Source of the DNA: Gammaproteobacteria bacterium
GTDB taxonomy: Bacteria > Pseudomonadota > Gammaproteobacteria > Xanthomonadales > Wenzhouxiangellaceae
Assembly: GCA_003561495.1 (NCBI GenBank)
Contig: PWWM01000030.1
Coordinates: 1-16,786 of the forward strand
Length of the DNA: 16,786 nucleotides
Direction of reading: 5' to 3'
In this document: positions 1 to 8,200 of the stretch, one piece after another
Position numbering within the stretch: position 1 is the first letter of the stretch
Layout of the letters: each line of letters starts with the position of its first letter
Program-made: the position numbers and the translations under genes
The notes under the pieces: generated by a model
Seen by the model: only the letters and a program-made list of their open reading frames with translations
Told to the model about the DNA's origin: nothing
Database searches by the model: none

Positions 1-518
1 CCGCTGGGGGCGTCCTCGAAAACCACGCAGTGTTCCGGCGCTACCCCCAGCTTTTGGGCCGCAGTCAGAAAAACGGCTGGGTCGGGCTTGCCCCTTTTCT
101 CGTGTGTTCCCGAGTGGGTCAAATCCAGGAATGGGTGCAGATCGAGCTTGTCGACCACACACTGAATCAACTCCGGCGGCGAGGAGGAAGCGATGGCCAG
201 GTGAAGACTGGCTTCGCGCAGATGCGCCATGGTCTGGTGGACGCCGGGCAGAGCCTGGCCTCGGTCCAGAATCAGGCGCGTGACCTCGGCAATGATCAGA
301 TCATGCATTTCGGCCGGATCGGGGCCGTCCCAAGCAAATCGCTCATGCCAGATTCGCAACACCTCATCCAGGCGCAAACCGGCCGTGGCTCGGCACAAAT
401 CACGGGTTATTGGCACGCCCAGAGGGTGGAAGCAGTTGATTTCGGCTTCCTGCCACAACGGTTCGGAATCGATCAGCAGGCCGTCCATATCGAAAATGGC
501 GGCGGAAAACGATCTCAT
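1..518 (-). CDS. hxpB: HAD-superfamily phosphatase, HxpB/YniC-like (3' end missing)
   Basis: Reading the minus strand from an ATG at 518 gives 172 codons open to the window edge, so the C-terminal part of the protein is missing. The product looks like a subfamily IA HAD phosphatase that hydrolyses sugar phosphates in the cytoplasm. Motif I is FDMDG with Asp10 and Asp12 (nucleophile and acid/base) and is followed by LLIDSEPLW, a signature I recognise from E. coli YniC/HxpB. A helical cap covers about residues 17-88. Motif II is the Ser run at 111-113 (IASSSP), motif III is Lys144 in KRGKPDP, and motif IV begins with the acidic pair in VFEDAPS (Glu168, Asp169). A GGGG run about 6 bases before the ATG serves as ribosome binding site. 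The gene lies downstream of the SlyD-like gene on the same strand, with a hairpin between them, so it may be transcribed separately. Membership of the HAD family is secure; the hexitol/2-deoxyglucose phosphate specificity rests only on resemblance. Confidence 0.87.
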   Translation of the reverse strand, partial: MRSFSAAIFDMDGLLIDSEPLWQEAEINCFHPLGVPITRDLCRATAGLRLDEVLRIWHERFAWDGPDPAEMHDLIIAEVTRLILDRGQALPGVHQTMAHLREASLHLAIASSSPPELIQCVVDKLDLHPFLDLTHSGTHEKRGKPDPAVFLTAAQKLGVAPEHCVVFEDAPS

Positions 519-544
519 GGCGCCCCTTTGATGAGAAGCAATTT

Positions 545-573
545 ACAGACCCGACCGGGCCGGCCGGGTCTGT
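545..573 (-). terminator. GC-rich hairpin after the SlyD-like gene
   Basis: ACAGACCCG at 545-553 pairs perfectly with CGGGTCTGT at 565-573 (9 bp). The 11-base middle can fold a little further. It starts about 30 bases beyond the stop of the minus-strand SlyD-like gene and before the HAD start. There is no T-run after the stem on either strand, so it is a weak or non-canonical intrinsic terminator, or an mRNA 3'-end stabiliser. Confidence 0.45.
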
Positions 574-603
574 CGATCATCGGTTGAACGATGCTTGCCG
601 CGA

Positions 604-1071
604 TCAGGCGGCTTCGGCAGCCCCCTGGCTGACCTCCTCGGAGGTAGCCTCACGCACGCTCTTGATGGCTACCTTGAAATTGAGGACCTTGCCGGCCAGC
701 ATGTGATTGCCGTCGACAGTCACCGTATCGTCGCCAACCTCGCGCACCGTCACGGTCATCGGACCGGCGTTGGACTCGGCCTGAAAGGCCATGCCCGGCT
801 CAACCTTGTCGATACCGGCGAACGCATCGCGCGGGACATCCTGAATCAATTCCTCGCGATAGGGGCCGTAACCTTCCTCGGGTGGCACCGCGACATCCAG
901 CTCGGCGCCGGCTTCCTGACCTTCGATCGCCTTTTCCAGGCCGGGAATGATATTGTTGTGGCCGTGCAGGTAGACCAGCGGCTCGCGGCCTTCGGACGTA
1001 TCGATAACCTGACCATCTTCCCCGGTCAGGGTGTATTCGATGGCGACGACGGTGTTTTCGGAGATTTGCAT
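604..1071 (-). CDS. slyD: FKBP-type peptidyl-prolyl cis-trans isomerase, SlyD-like
   Basis: This 155-residue protein follows E. coli SlyD almost segment by segment. It catalyses prolyl cis-trans isomerisation and acts as a folding chaperone, probably in the cytoplasm because no signal peptide is present. The FKBP half includes PLVYLHGH (about 32-38) and IPGLEKAIEGQEAG (42-55). The insert-in-flap chaperone domain spans about 70-120. The strand DGNHMLAG (120-127) and LNFKVAIKSVREAT (130-143) complete the FKBP fold. The chain stops about 12 residues after the conserved REAT, with an Ala/Glu-rich end and no His/Cys-rich tail, so the nickel-binding extension of enterobacterial SlyD is absent. AAGGA lies 5 bases before the ATG and supports this start. 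The gene is divergent from the DUF3592 gene and upstream of the HAD gene on the same strand. Short members of this family are also named FkpB or simply 'FKBP-type PPIase'. Confidence 0.93.
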   Translation of the reverse strand: MQISENTVVAIEYTLTGEDGQVIDTSEGREPLVYLHGHNNIIPGLEKAIEGQEAGAELDVAVPPEEGYGPYREELIQDVPRDAFAGIDKVEPGMAFQAESNAGPMTVTVREVGDDTVTVDGNHMLAGKVLNFKVAIKSVREATSEEVSQGAAEAA

Positions 1072-1243
1072 TGGATTCCTTCGGAAGTTTCGTGTGAACC
1101 GGCCAGAGTAACATGAAGCAGGGAACCGCGGGCTGCAGAGTGGGGTGGAGGCGTTCGATTACGAGATCTGTGGCGCAATTTCGCGGATTTTGCGTTGTAT
1201 GTACTAAGTTCAGCATTCAACAAACCGAAGTGAGGGAGATGTC

Positions 1244-1990
1244 ATGAAGAGAATTCGCCACTTTTTCAATACTCTGCAGACCAACTGGTCGGAGGACCCG
1301 GCCGCGCGTGGCGCGGCAAAAATGACGGCCGGTGCCATTCTGGTCGCTGAAGGGATTTTCGGTGTCGCCCGCCGGGCGGTCAGCCGGGGACGTCGACGCG
1401 GCAAGAACAGCGCCGGCGGCCTGCTGGGCGGCATCATCGGGGTGGTGGTTGGAATCGTATTCATAGTCGTGGGAACGGCCATGGGTCCGGAGGACTACCC
1501 GGATCAGGTCAACACCCAGGGCGAGATTGTCGATATGCAGACCAGCCGCAACGATGAGGGCCAGACCATGTATACCCCGGTCTATGCCTTCGAGGTCGAT
1601 GGACAGGAATTTCAATTCTCGCCGAGCATGCGCTCCAGTTCGCGGCCCAATATCGGCCAGCAGGTCGACATTGCCTATTCGGCCGCCGACCCGCGCAATG
1701 CCCGGCGCACCGATGGGCTGGAAGGCAAGGTTCACTGGATGTTCATCGGTGCAGGCGTGTTTGTCTTGCTGATGTCACTGTTCAGCCTGGCCGTCAGCGT
1801 CGCCCTTATCGTGCTGGGCATCATGCTGTTTCGCAGTGGGCGCGCCGATCGCAAGTCAGCCGGAGAAACCGGTAGCTTCCTGTCCGATCTGATGTCGATC
1901 GCAAGCAAGGCCAGCAGTGGCGAGATCGATGTGGATCAGACCGCCGTGGGCCAGCCCGGCAGTTCACAGGGCAATCCGCAGTCGGCATAG
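1244..1990 (+). CDS. DUF3592-like membrane protein
   Basis: The 248-residue product has no known function. Residues 1-56 are polar and Arg-rich with one apolar stretch (about 28-42). A strong Gly/Val/Ile membrane segment follows at 58-80. A soluble domain of about 92-160 has the DUF3592 pattern: GEIVDMQTS, then YTPVYAFEVDGQEFQFSPS, then the IGQQVDIAYSAADPRNAR strand-turn typical of that family. A long hydrophobic stretch at 165-196 could be one long or two short membrane segments, followed by a charged and Ser-rich tail of about 50 residues. The arrangement (membrane-beta domain-membrane) suggests the beta domain sits outside the cytoplasm, which is inference. The ATG at 1244 is preceded by GAGGGAG with 5-base spacing, a strong ribosome binding site. 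It is divergent from slyD, with 172 bases between the starts, where I saw no clear consensus promoter. Confidence 0.88.
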   Translation: MKRIRHFFNTLQTNWSEDPAARGAAKMTAGAILVAEGIFGVARRAVSRGRRRGKNSAGGLLGGIIGVVVGIVFIVVGTAMGPEDYPDQVNTQGEIVDMQTSRNDEGQTMYTPVYAFEVDGQEFQFSPSMRSSSRPNIGQQVDIAYSAADPRNARRTDGLEGKVHWMFIGAGVFVLLMSLFSLAVSVALIVLGIMLFRSGRADRKSAGETGSFLSDLMSIASKASSGEIDVDQTAVGQPGSSQGNPQSA

Positions 1991-1994
1991 CTCT

Positions 1995-2014
1995 AGAGGT
2001 TCCAGAGGAACTTT
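1995..2014 (+). terminator. Possible weak terminator after the DUF3592 gene
   Basis: GGTTCC at 1998-2003 faces GGAACT at 2007-2012 across an AGA loop, giving 5 Watson-Crick pairs plus flanking G-U and A-U pairs, and TTT follows. It begins 8 bases after the stop codon. The stem is short and the T-run is only three bases, so this is tentative. Confidence 0.3.
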
Positions 2015-2098
2015 CTGATCAGCAGTCCACTCTCAACCAGCAAATAGGGGATATTCGGCGTCGCATTCAGGCGCCGCGCATGGGAGTCTGGCTGGACC

Positions 2099-5000
2099 GT
2101 GAAGTGGATATTGTCATTCCTGCTGCCGTCGACTCTGCTGATCGGCTTTCTTGTCTCGTGTGACACCAATGGGCCCAAACCCGTTGAAGAACCGGTCAAA
2201 AGCGAGCGGGTTGATGGACCTCTAGACTGGCCTCCGCTTGAACAACCCGGGCCGCTGAAACGCTTTCCCGGAACGCTTCGGGAAAGCGATCCCATCGAGG
2301 AATTTCTTGAGCGTCCTGCCCTGGCCGAGGTGGTCGCACTGGATCCTGAGCAGATTGAAGCGTTGTTGCAACGGATTGAAGCTCTGGCCGTTCAGGTTGA
2401 TGACACCAAGCCCCTGGCGCTGAGGCCGGACAGCGAGCCACCGCCGCGAACCGGTGTCACCTTGGTGGATGAATTTCCGCCGCCGCAGGAGCGTCGATTA
2501 CCGGAGATCGAGATCCCCGAAGGCCGGCCGCAACTGGTGCGGTATGCCCCGGAAGGCGAGGTGCCCCTGGCCGGCCAGATCAGTCTGACCTTTGACCGCC
2601 CCATGGTTGCGGTCACGGCCCATGCCGATACCCTGGCCGAACAGATCCCGATACGAATCGAGCCGGAAATCCCGGGGGGCTGGCGCTGGGTTGGCGTCCG
2701 CACGCTGGTTTTCGAACCGGATGCCCCCCGTCTGCCCATGGCCACACGCTTCGAGGTAGTGGTCGATGCCGGGTTGGAATCGGCCGATGGTCAGGCATTG
2801 GGGCAGGAAACGCGCTGGAATTTCCAGACACCTGCACTCGAGCTGACCCGCGCCTATCCAACCGGAACCGGGGTGGAGCTGGAGCCGGTCATCCTTCTTT
2901 CCTTCAACCAGCGAGTCGACCCGGACACGTTGCTGCCTTCGCTGAAGATTCTCGATGCCGAAGGTGGTGACCTGGCCTATCGACTGGCCGGCGATGACGA
3001 AATCGCGGCCGATGCCTCGGTCACCCGTCAGGCCGAATCCATGGCCCCCGGCACCTGGCTGGCGATACGCCCGCTTGAGTCCTTGCCCGGCAACACACGT
3101 ATCACCCTGGAGCTCGAAGCCGGAGCCGCTTCTGCGGAGGGCTGGTTGCTGACCACTGAAGCCCAGCGCCGAAATTTCCACACCTACGGTCCGATGTTTG
3201 TTCGTGCCATGAGCTGCGGTTGGTTGGGGCGAGATTGTGCGCCGACTGATGTTTTTAGGCTGGAGTTCAGCAATGAATTGTCCAGTGATCAGGATCTGGC
3301 CGAGCTCGTTCGGGTTGAACCTGAAATCCCTGGTGTGGAGATTGATTCTCATGGGCGTGGATTGACCATTTCCGGACTCAAGCGCGGTCAGACCACCTAC
3401 ACGGTCTTTCTCGACGAAAACCTGGTCGATCGCTTTGGCCAGAGCCTGACCGGATTGCGAGAATTTCAGTTCCAGGTGGGCAGTTTCCCGGCCAGCCTGA
3501 GTACATCAGCCGGGATATTGACCACGCTGGACCCTCACGGTCCGCCGCGATTCGATTTCTTCACCACCAACCTGGCCAATGTCGAGGTTCTGATTCATCG
3601 GGTCGATCCATCCCAGTGGGGTGAGTACCTGGAGGCTCTGCGTGGTCGCTGGCAATGGCGCGATGAAATCCCCGAACTGCCCGGTGAGCCGGTTTATGGC
3701 GATACGTTCGAGATCAACGCCGAGCGTGATGTGCTGCATCGCAGTGCGCTGGATCTGGAGCCATGGCTCGATGGTGGTCATGGCCATCTGCTGGTTTTGC
3801 TGACCGCCGGCAAGCCCATGGTGGATGTACATGATGAGCACCGGATGCGCACTCATCTGACCTGGGTTCAGGCGACACGGATCGGCATTGATGCCATGGC
3901 CGATCACGACAAGCTGCTGGTCTGGGCCAGCCAACTGGCCGACGGTCAAGCGCTGAAAGATGCCGAAGTTCTTGTTGCCGGCATGGACGGGCAGTGGGTC
4001 ACCGGGACCGACGGCCTGGCACAAATCGAGCTGGTGCGGCGAAACGAGATGGAATCCGGGCCCAACTGGTTGACTGTCCGCGTTGACGCCGAGACGGCCC
4101 TGTTGCCTGAATCCGGTCATGGATGGCGTCGTACGGGTTGGTATCGCCAATCCCGGACCGATCAACTGATCTGGCAGGTGTTCGATGACCGGCGAACCTA
4201 TCGCCCCGGGGAGCAGGTCCACCTCAAGGGCTGGATCCGGCACATGGAACAGAACCCGGACGGCGGCCTGGGGTTGCCGGGTGATGGCGGGCGGGTTCGC
4301 TACCGGGTCATGGATTCGCGCAACAATGAGTTTCACTCGGGGGAAGTGACGGTCGGTCGGTTGGGTGGTTTTGACCTGGCCTTCGATCTTCCCGACACGC
4401 CCAACCTGGGCACAGCCCGGGTGGAGTTGAACTACACCGGTCCGGGTCGGCCGGGCAATACCAGTCATACCCACTTGTTTTCGATCGAGGAGTTCCGCAC
4501 GCCTGAGTTCGAGGTCACCACCCGGGTCCAGGAAGGCCCGTTTGTCGGTGATCAGGCCGTGGAAATCGAAGTTGAAGCCGCCTACTATGCCGGTGGCGTG
4601 CTTCCGGGGGCAGCCACCACCTGGGAGATTCAGGCGCGACCGGGCCAGTTCTCGCCGCCAGGTCATGATGGCTGGTCGTTTGGATTCCAGCCCGACTGGT
4701 GGTTTCCCTGGCCGATGGTCGAGGACAGGGAGGTGATGCTTGAGCGGTTTGAAGGCATGACCGATGCCACCGGCCGGCATGCCGTGACCATTTACCCGGA
4801 CTTCGAGGACCAGCCGCGACCGTTGGTGTTTTCAGCCCGGGCCACGGTCATGGACATCAATCGTCAGGCCTGGACCGCCTCCAGCGATGTGCTGGTTCAT
4901 CCCGGCGAGATCTATGTCGGGCTCAGGACCGACGCTTATTTCGTCGACCAGGGTGAGCCGCTGGGGGTTGATGTGATCACCACTGACATTGATGGCAAAC

Positions 5001-8000
5001 CGATCCGTGAAAGTTCGGTCCGGGTCGAGCTCACTCGACTTCGTCATCAATGGGGTCAGGGTCGAGGGTCGACAGCCGGCGAAGTGGTGGATCAGTGCCG
5101 AATCGTGAGCGACGAAGAAGGACTTGGCCAATGTCGCTTCCGGCCCGAGCACGGTGGGCAGTATCGCATCATGGCCAAAACCGAAGATGGCCGGGGACGG
5201 GCCAATGCGACGCGCATCCAGCGCTGGGTCAGCGGTGGCCGCATGCCGGCCGCCGATCGGGTGGAAATTGAAGAGGTCATGCTGATTCCCGATCAGGATC
5301 TCTACCAGCCCGGCCAGACCGCGCGGCTGCTCATCCAGGCGCCGTTTGAGGCAGGTGAGGGGCTTTTGACGCTTCGCCGTCACGGCCTGGCCGAGCAGCG
5401 CCGTTTCAGTTTCAGCGAAGGCTCGACCACACTGGACATTGAACTGCGCGAGGAATGGCTGCCCAACGTGCATGCCCACGTCCTGCTGATCGGTCAAAGC
5501 GAGCGGTCCGAGGACGAAGGCGATGATCACTTGCCACCACGGCCGGCCATTGCCACGGGCTCGCACGAACTGAATATCTCCACCGCCAAGCGTTCCCTGG
5601 CCCTTGAGCTGGCCCTGCATGAGCAGGCACTGGCGCCGGGCGAGTCGACCGAAATCGATTTGCAGGTTCTCGATGCCGATGGTCAGCCGGTTGCCGATGC
5701 CGAAATCGCCCTGGTGGTGGTTGACGAGGCCATTCTGGCCCTGGGGGATTACCGCACTCCCGACCCGCTGGAGATCTTCTACCGCACCCGTCCCGGCGAA
5801 GTCAGGGATCATCATCTCCGGCCCAGTATTCGCCTGCTCACTGCCGATGACTTGCTGAGAATGGGTGAGGAGGAAGCCATTCTGGCCGATGGGGCGGTGA
5901 TGGAACGCGCCATGGTGGATTCGCCTGCGCCGTCACGGACAGAGCCTGCGGCTGAGGCCATTGATGTGCGTGAGGATTTCAACCCGCTGGCCGCCTTCGA
6001 GCCGGCGCTGATGACCGATAGCGAAGGCCGGGTCTCGACCACGATTCGCCTGCCCGACAATCTGACTCGCTACCGCATCACGGCGGTGGCCGTATCTGGG
6101 TCCAGCCATTACGGCAAGGCTGAAACCACCCTGACGGCCCGCCTGCCGCTGATGGTTCGACCTTCACCGCCGCGCTTTCTCAATTTCGGGGATCGCTTCG
6201 AGTTTCCGGTCGTGTTGCAGAACCAGACCGATCAGGATCAGAGCGTTGAGGTGGCCCTGGATGTCGCCAATCTGGGCATGACCGGCGCGCAGGGGTATCG
6301 GCTCGACATCCCGGCCAATGACCGCGTCGAGGTCCGTTTCCCGGCCGAAACCGGCCAGGCCGGCACGGCCCGCTTCCAGGTGGTGGCGGCCGGCAACGGT
6401 TTTTCCGATGCCGCACGCGGGCAACTTCCGGTCTGGACACCGGCGACCCGTGAGGCATTCGCCACCTACGGAGAACTGGATGATGACGGCATTGTGCAGC
6501 CGGTGATCATGCCCGAAGCCGTCTGGCCGCAGTTCGGACAACTCGAGATCACGACCAGTTCGACCGCCGTGCAGTCATTGACCGACGCTTTCATTCATCT
6601 GCATGACTACCCCTACCGGGCCAGTGAACCGCTGGCTTCCCGCATCCTGGCCATCGTGGCCTTGCGAGACATTCTCGAAGCCTTCGAGGCCGAAGGTATG
6701 CCCACTGCCGAGCAGATCGAGCAAAGCATGTCAGACGACCTGGCGCGCCTGGCCGCCTTGCAGAACCAGGATGGCGGTTTCGGCCTGTGGCGGCGTGATC
6801 AGCAGTCGTGGCCATTTCCAAGCCTGCATGTGGCCCACGCGCTGGTCCGGGCTCGCCTGAACCAATACGACGTCGATGACGGTTTGTATGACCGGACCAT
6901 GAGCTACGTGCGAGACATCGAGCGGCGCATACCCGGGCACTATGGTCAACGGATACGCGACCACATCGTTGCCTACGCGCTCTACATTCGCGCCCTGGAC
7001 GGTGATCTTGACCGTGCCCGTGCCCGGGCGTTGGTCAATGGCGTCGAGTCGCTGGATGCATTGACGTTTGAATCCCTGGGCTGGCTGGTGGGCGTACTTG
7101 CTGGGTATGACGACTCGGCCGATGAGCGAGATCGTCTGCGCCGATTCCTGGACAACCGGGTCACCGAGACCGCGGCCGGGGCCAGTTTTGCCACCTCCTA
7201 TCAAGACGGTGATCACCTGATCATGCATTCCAGCCGCAGGGCCGATGGCATCATCCTGGAGGCGTTGATGCGTGATGACCCGGAATCGGATCTCATTCCC
7301 AGGCTGGTTCATGATCTGCAGGCCCACCGGGTGCGTGGTCGCTGGTCCAGCACCCAGGACAATGTCTTTGTGCTGCTGGCCCTGAAGCAGTATTTCCAGA
7401 CCTACGAGGCCGTTGAACCGGATTTCATCGTCAGGTCCTGGCTGGGAGAGCACTTCGCCGGTGTGCATCACTTCAAGGGACGCACCACCGAGCGCCATCA
7501 TGTCGACATTCCAATGCAATGGCTGGCCGATCAGGATGAACAGCAGGATCTGACCCTGGCCCGGGACGGGGCAGGGCGGATGTATTACCGCATTGGCCTG
7601 CGCTATGCGCCGAAGAGTCTCGACCTGGAGCCGGCCAGCCACGGTTTCGAGGTCAGCCGTGTGTATCGGCCCCTCGAGCGTGACGAGGATGTCGTGCTCA
7701 ACGATGACGGCACCTGGGAAATCCGGGCCGGTGCCCGGGTCAAGGTCGAGGTGACCCTGGTCGCTCCGGCCAGCCGCTATCACGTCGCCCTGGTCGATGC
7801 CCTGCCGGCCGGCCTGGAACCGCTCAATCCGGCCCTGGCCGTCAGCGATGTTCCGGACAATGGTTCACCCGGCCGCCCGGTACCGCATGGACGAATGGTC
7901 TGGTGGGGACCGTGGTATCAGCATCAGAATCTGCGCGATGAGCGCGTCGAGGCATTCGCCACCCTGTTGCCGGGCGGGGTGTATGAATACCGCTACTACG

Positions 8001-8113
8001 CGCGCGCCACCACGCCGGGTGAATTCATCGTGCCGCCGGCCCGGGCCGAGGAAATGTACCGGCCTGAGACCTTTGGTCGAAGTGGTTCGACCCGGGTCGT
8101 CGTAGTGCCTTGA
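2099..8113 (+). CDS. Alpha-2-macroglobulin family lipoprotein without an intact thioester
   Basis: This 2004-residue protein is a bacterial alpha-2-macroglobulin, a large periplasmic protein thought to trap or inhibit foreign proteases. The best start is GTG at 2099; no in-frame ATG lies upstream, and GGGAG is 12 bases before it. A signal peptide ends in the lipobox L18-V19-S20-C21. Asp at +2 would favour inner-membrane retention under the E. coli rule, as in YfhM. Ig-like macroglobulin domains start near 145, 246 and 361. An MG2-type strand TYRPGEQVHLKGW lies near 700 and VDEAILAL near 1208. The A2M core is LPDNLTRYRITAVAVSG near 1318, followed by PRFLNFGD. The alpha/alpha-toroid contains NQDGGFGLW near 1556-1564, and an MG10-like end starts near 1880. 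Where thioester members read YPYGCxEQ, this one has YPYRASEP (1504-1511), with Ala1508 for Cys and Pro1511 for Gln. Cysteines are C21, C373, C380, C1000 and C1012, the last four possibly two disulfides. A Pro/Ala/Glu-rich stretch near 1260-1290 is a candidate bait region. No pbpC gene is adjacent. The family is certain; the biological role is inferred. Confidence 0.95.
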   Translation: MKWILSFLLPSTLLIGFLVSCDTNGPKPVEEPVKSERVDGPLDWPPLEQPGPLKRFPGTLRESDPIEEFLERPALAEVVALDPEQIEALLQRIEALAVQVDDTKPLALRPDSEPPPRTGVTLVDEFPPPQERRLPEIEIPEGRPQLVRYAPEGEVPLAGQISLTFDRPMVAVTAHADTLAEQIPIRIEPEIPGGWRWVGVRTLVFEPDAPRLPMATRFEVVVDAGLESADGQALGQETRWNFQTPALELTRAYPTGTGVELEPVILLSFNQRVDPDTLLPSLKILDAEGGDLAYRLAGDDEIAADASVTRQAESMAPGTWLAIRPLESLPGNTRITLELEAGAASAEGWLLTTEAQRRNFHTYGPMFVRAMSCGWLGRDCAPTDVFRLEFSNELSSDQDLAELVRVEPEIPGVEIDSHGRGLTISGLKRGQTTYTVFLDENLVDRFGQSLTGLREFQFQVGSFPASLSTSAGILTTLDPHGPPRFDFFTTNLANVEVLIHRVDPSQWGEYLEALRGRWQWRDEIPELPGEPVYGDTFEINAERDVLHRSALDLEPWLDGGHGHLLVLLTAGKPMVDVHDEHRMRTHLTWVQATRIGIDAMADHDKLLVWASQLADGQALKDAEVLVAGMDGQWVTGTDGLAQIELVRRNEMESGPNWLTVRVDAETALLPESGHGWRRTGWYRQSRTDQLIWQVFDDRRTYRPGEQVHLKGWIRHMEQNPDGGLGLPGDGGRVRYRVMDSRNNEFHSGEVTVGRLGGFDLAFDLPDTPNLGTARVELNYTGPGRPGNTSHTHLFSIEEFRTPEFEVTTRVQEGPFVGDQAVEIEVEAAYYAGGVLPGAATTWEIQARPGQFSPPGHDGWSFGFQPDWWFPWPMVEDREVMLERFEGMTDATGRHAVTIYPDFEDQPRPLVFSARATVMDINRQAWTASSDVLVHPGEIYVGLRTDAYFVDQGEPLGVDVITTDIDGKPIRESSVRVELTRLRHQWGQGRGSTAGEVVDQCRIVSDEEGLGQCRFRPEHGGQYRIMAKTEDGRGRANATRIQRWVSGGRMPAADRVEIEEVMLIPDQDLYQPGQTARLLIQAPFEAGEGLLTLRRHGLAEQRRFSFSEGSTTLDIELREEWLPNVHAHVLLIGQSERSEDEGDDHLPPRPAIATGSHELNISTAKRSLALELALHEQALAPGESTEIDLQVLDADGQPVADAEIALVVVDEAILALGDYRTPDPLEIFYRTRPGEVRDHHLRPSIRLLTADDLLRMGEEEAILADGAVMERAMVDSPAPSRTEPAAEAIDVREDFNPLAAFEPALMTDSEGRVSTTIRLPDNLTRYRITAVAVSGSSHYGKAETTLTARLPLMVRPSPPRFLNFGDRFEFPVVLQNQTDQDQSVEVALDVANLGMTGAQGYRLDIPANDRVEVRFPAETGQAGTARFQVVAAGNGFSDAARGQLPVWTPATREAFATYGELDDDGIVQPVIMPEAVWPQFGQLEITTSSTAVQSLTDAFIHLHDYPYRASEPLASRILAIVALRDILEAFEAEGMPTAEQIEQSMSDDLARLAALQNQDGGFGLWRRDQQSWPFPSLHVAHALVRARLNQYDVDDGLYDRTMSYVRDIERRIPGHYGQRIRDHIVAYALYIRALDGDLDRARARALVNGVESLDALTFESLGWLVGVLAGYDDSADERDRLRRFLDNRVTETAAGASFATSYQDGDHLIMHSSRRADGIILEALMRDDPESDLIPRLVHDLQAHRVRGRWSSTQDNVFVLLALKQYFQTYEAVEPDFIVRSWLGEHFAGVHHFKGRTTERHHVDIPMQWLADQDEQQDLTLARDGAGRMYYRIGLRYAPKSLDLEPASHGFEVSRVYRPLERDEDVVLNDDGTWEIRAGARVKVEVTLVAPASRYHVALVDALPAGLEPLNPALAVSDVPDNGSPGRPVPHGRMVWWGPWYQHQNLRDERVEAFATLLPGGVYEYRYYARATTPGEFIVPPARAEEMYRPETFGRSGSTRVVVVP

Positions 8114-8118
8114 ACTTG

Positions 8119-8140
8119 TCCCGATATTTGGGGCTCGGGA
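8119..8140 (+). terminator. Possible hairpin after the A2M gene
   Basis: TCCCGA at 8119-8124 pairs with TCGGGA at 8135-8140 around a 10-base loop, starting 6 bases after the A2M stop. No T-run follows. It could help end the A2M message, but a 6-bp stem can occur by chance. Confidence 0.22.
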
Positions 8141-8200
8141 AATCAAGCCTATCGACGGATCGCTGATCTCGCCCCCCGATGACGCGGCGATTGAGGCATC

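Noticed and set aside
595..1116. Plus-strand frame of 173 codons opposite the SlyD-like gene
   Set aside because: The minus strand clearly encodes an FKBP/SlyD protein with a good ribosome site; this frame is its shadow.
2080..2082. ATG at 2080 as the start of the A2M gene
   Set aside because: It is out of frame with the A2M reading frame. The GTG at 2099 directly opens the lipoprotein signal peptide.
3506..4780. Minus-strand open frame of 424 codons opposite the A2M gene
   Set aside because: It is antisense to well-defined macroglobulin domains, with no family resemblance. The same applies to other long antisense frames at 2498-3352, 4832-5815 and 6731-7783.
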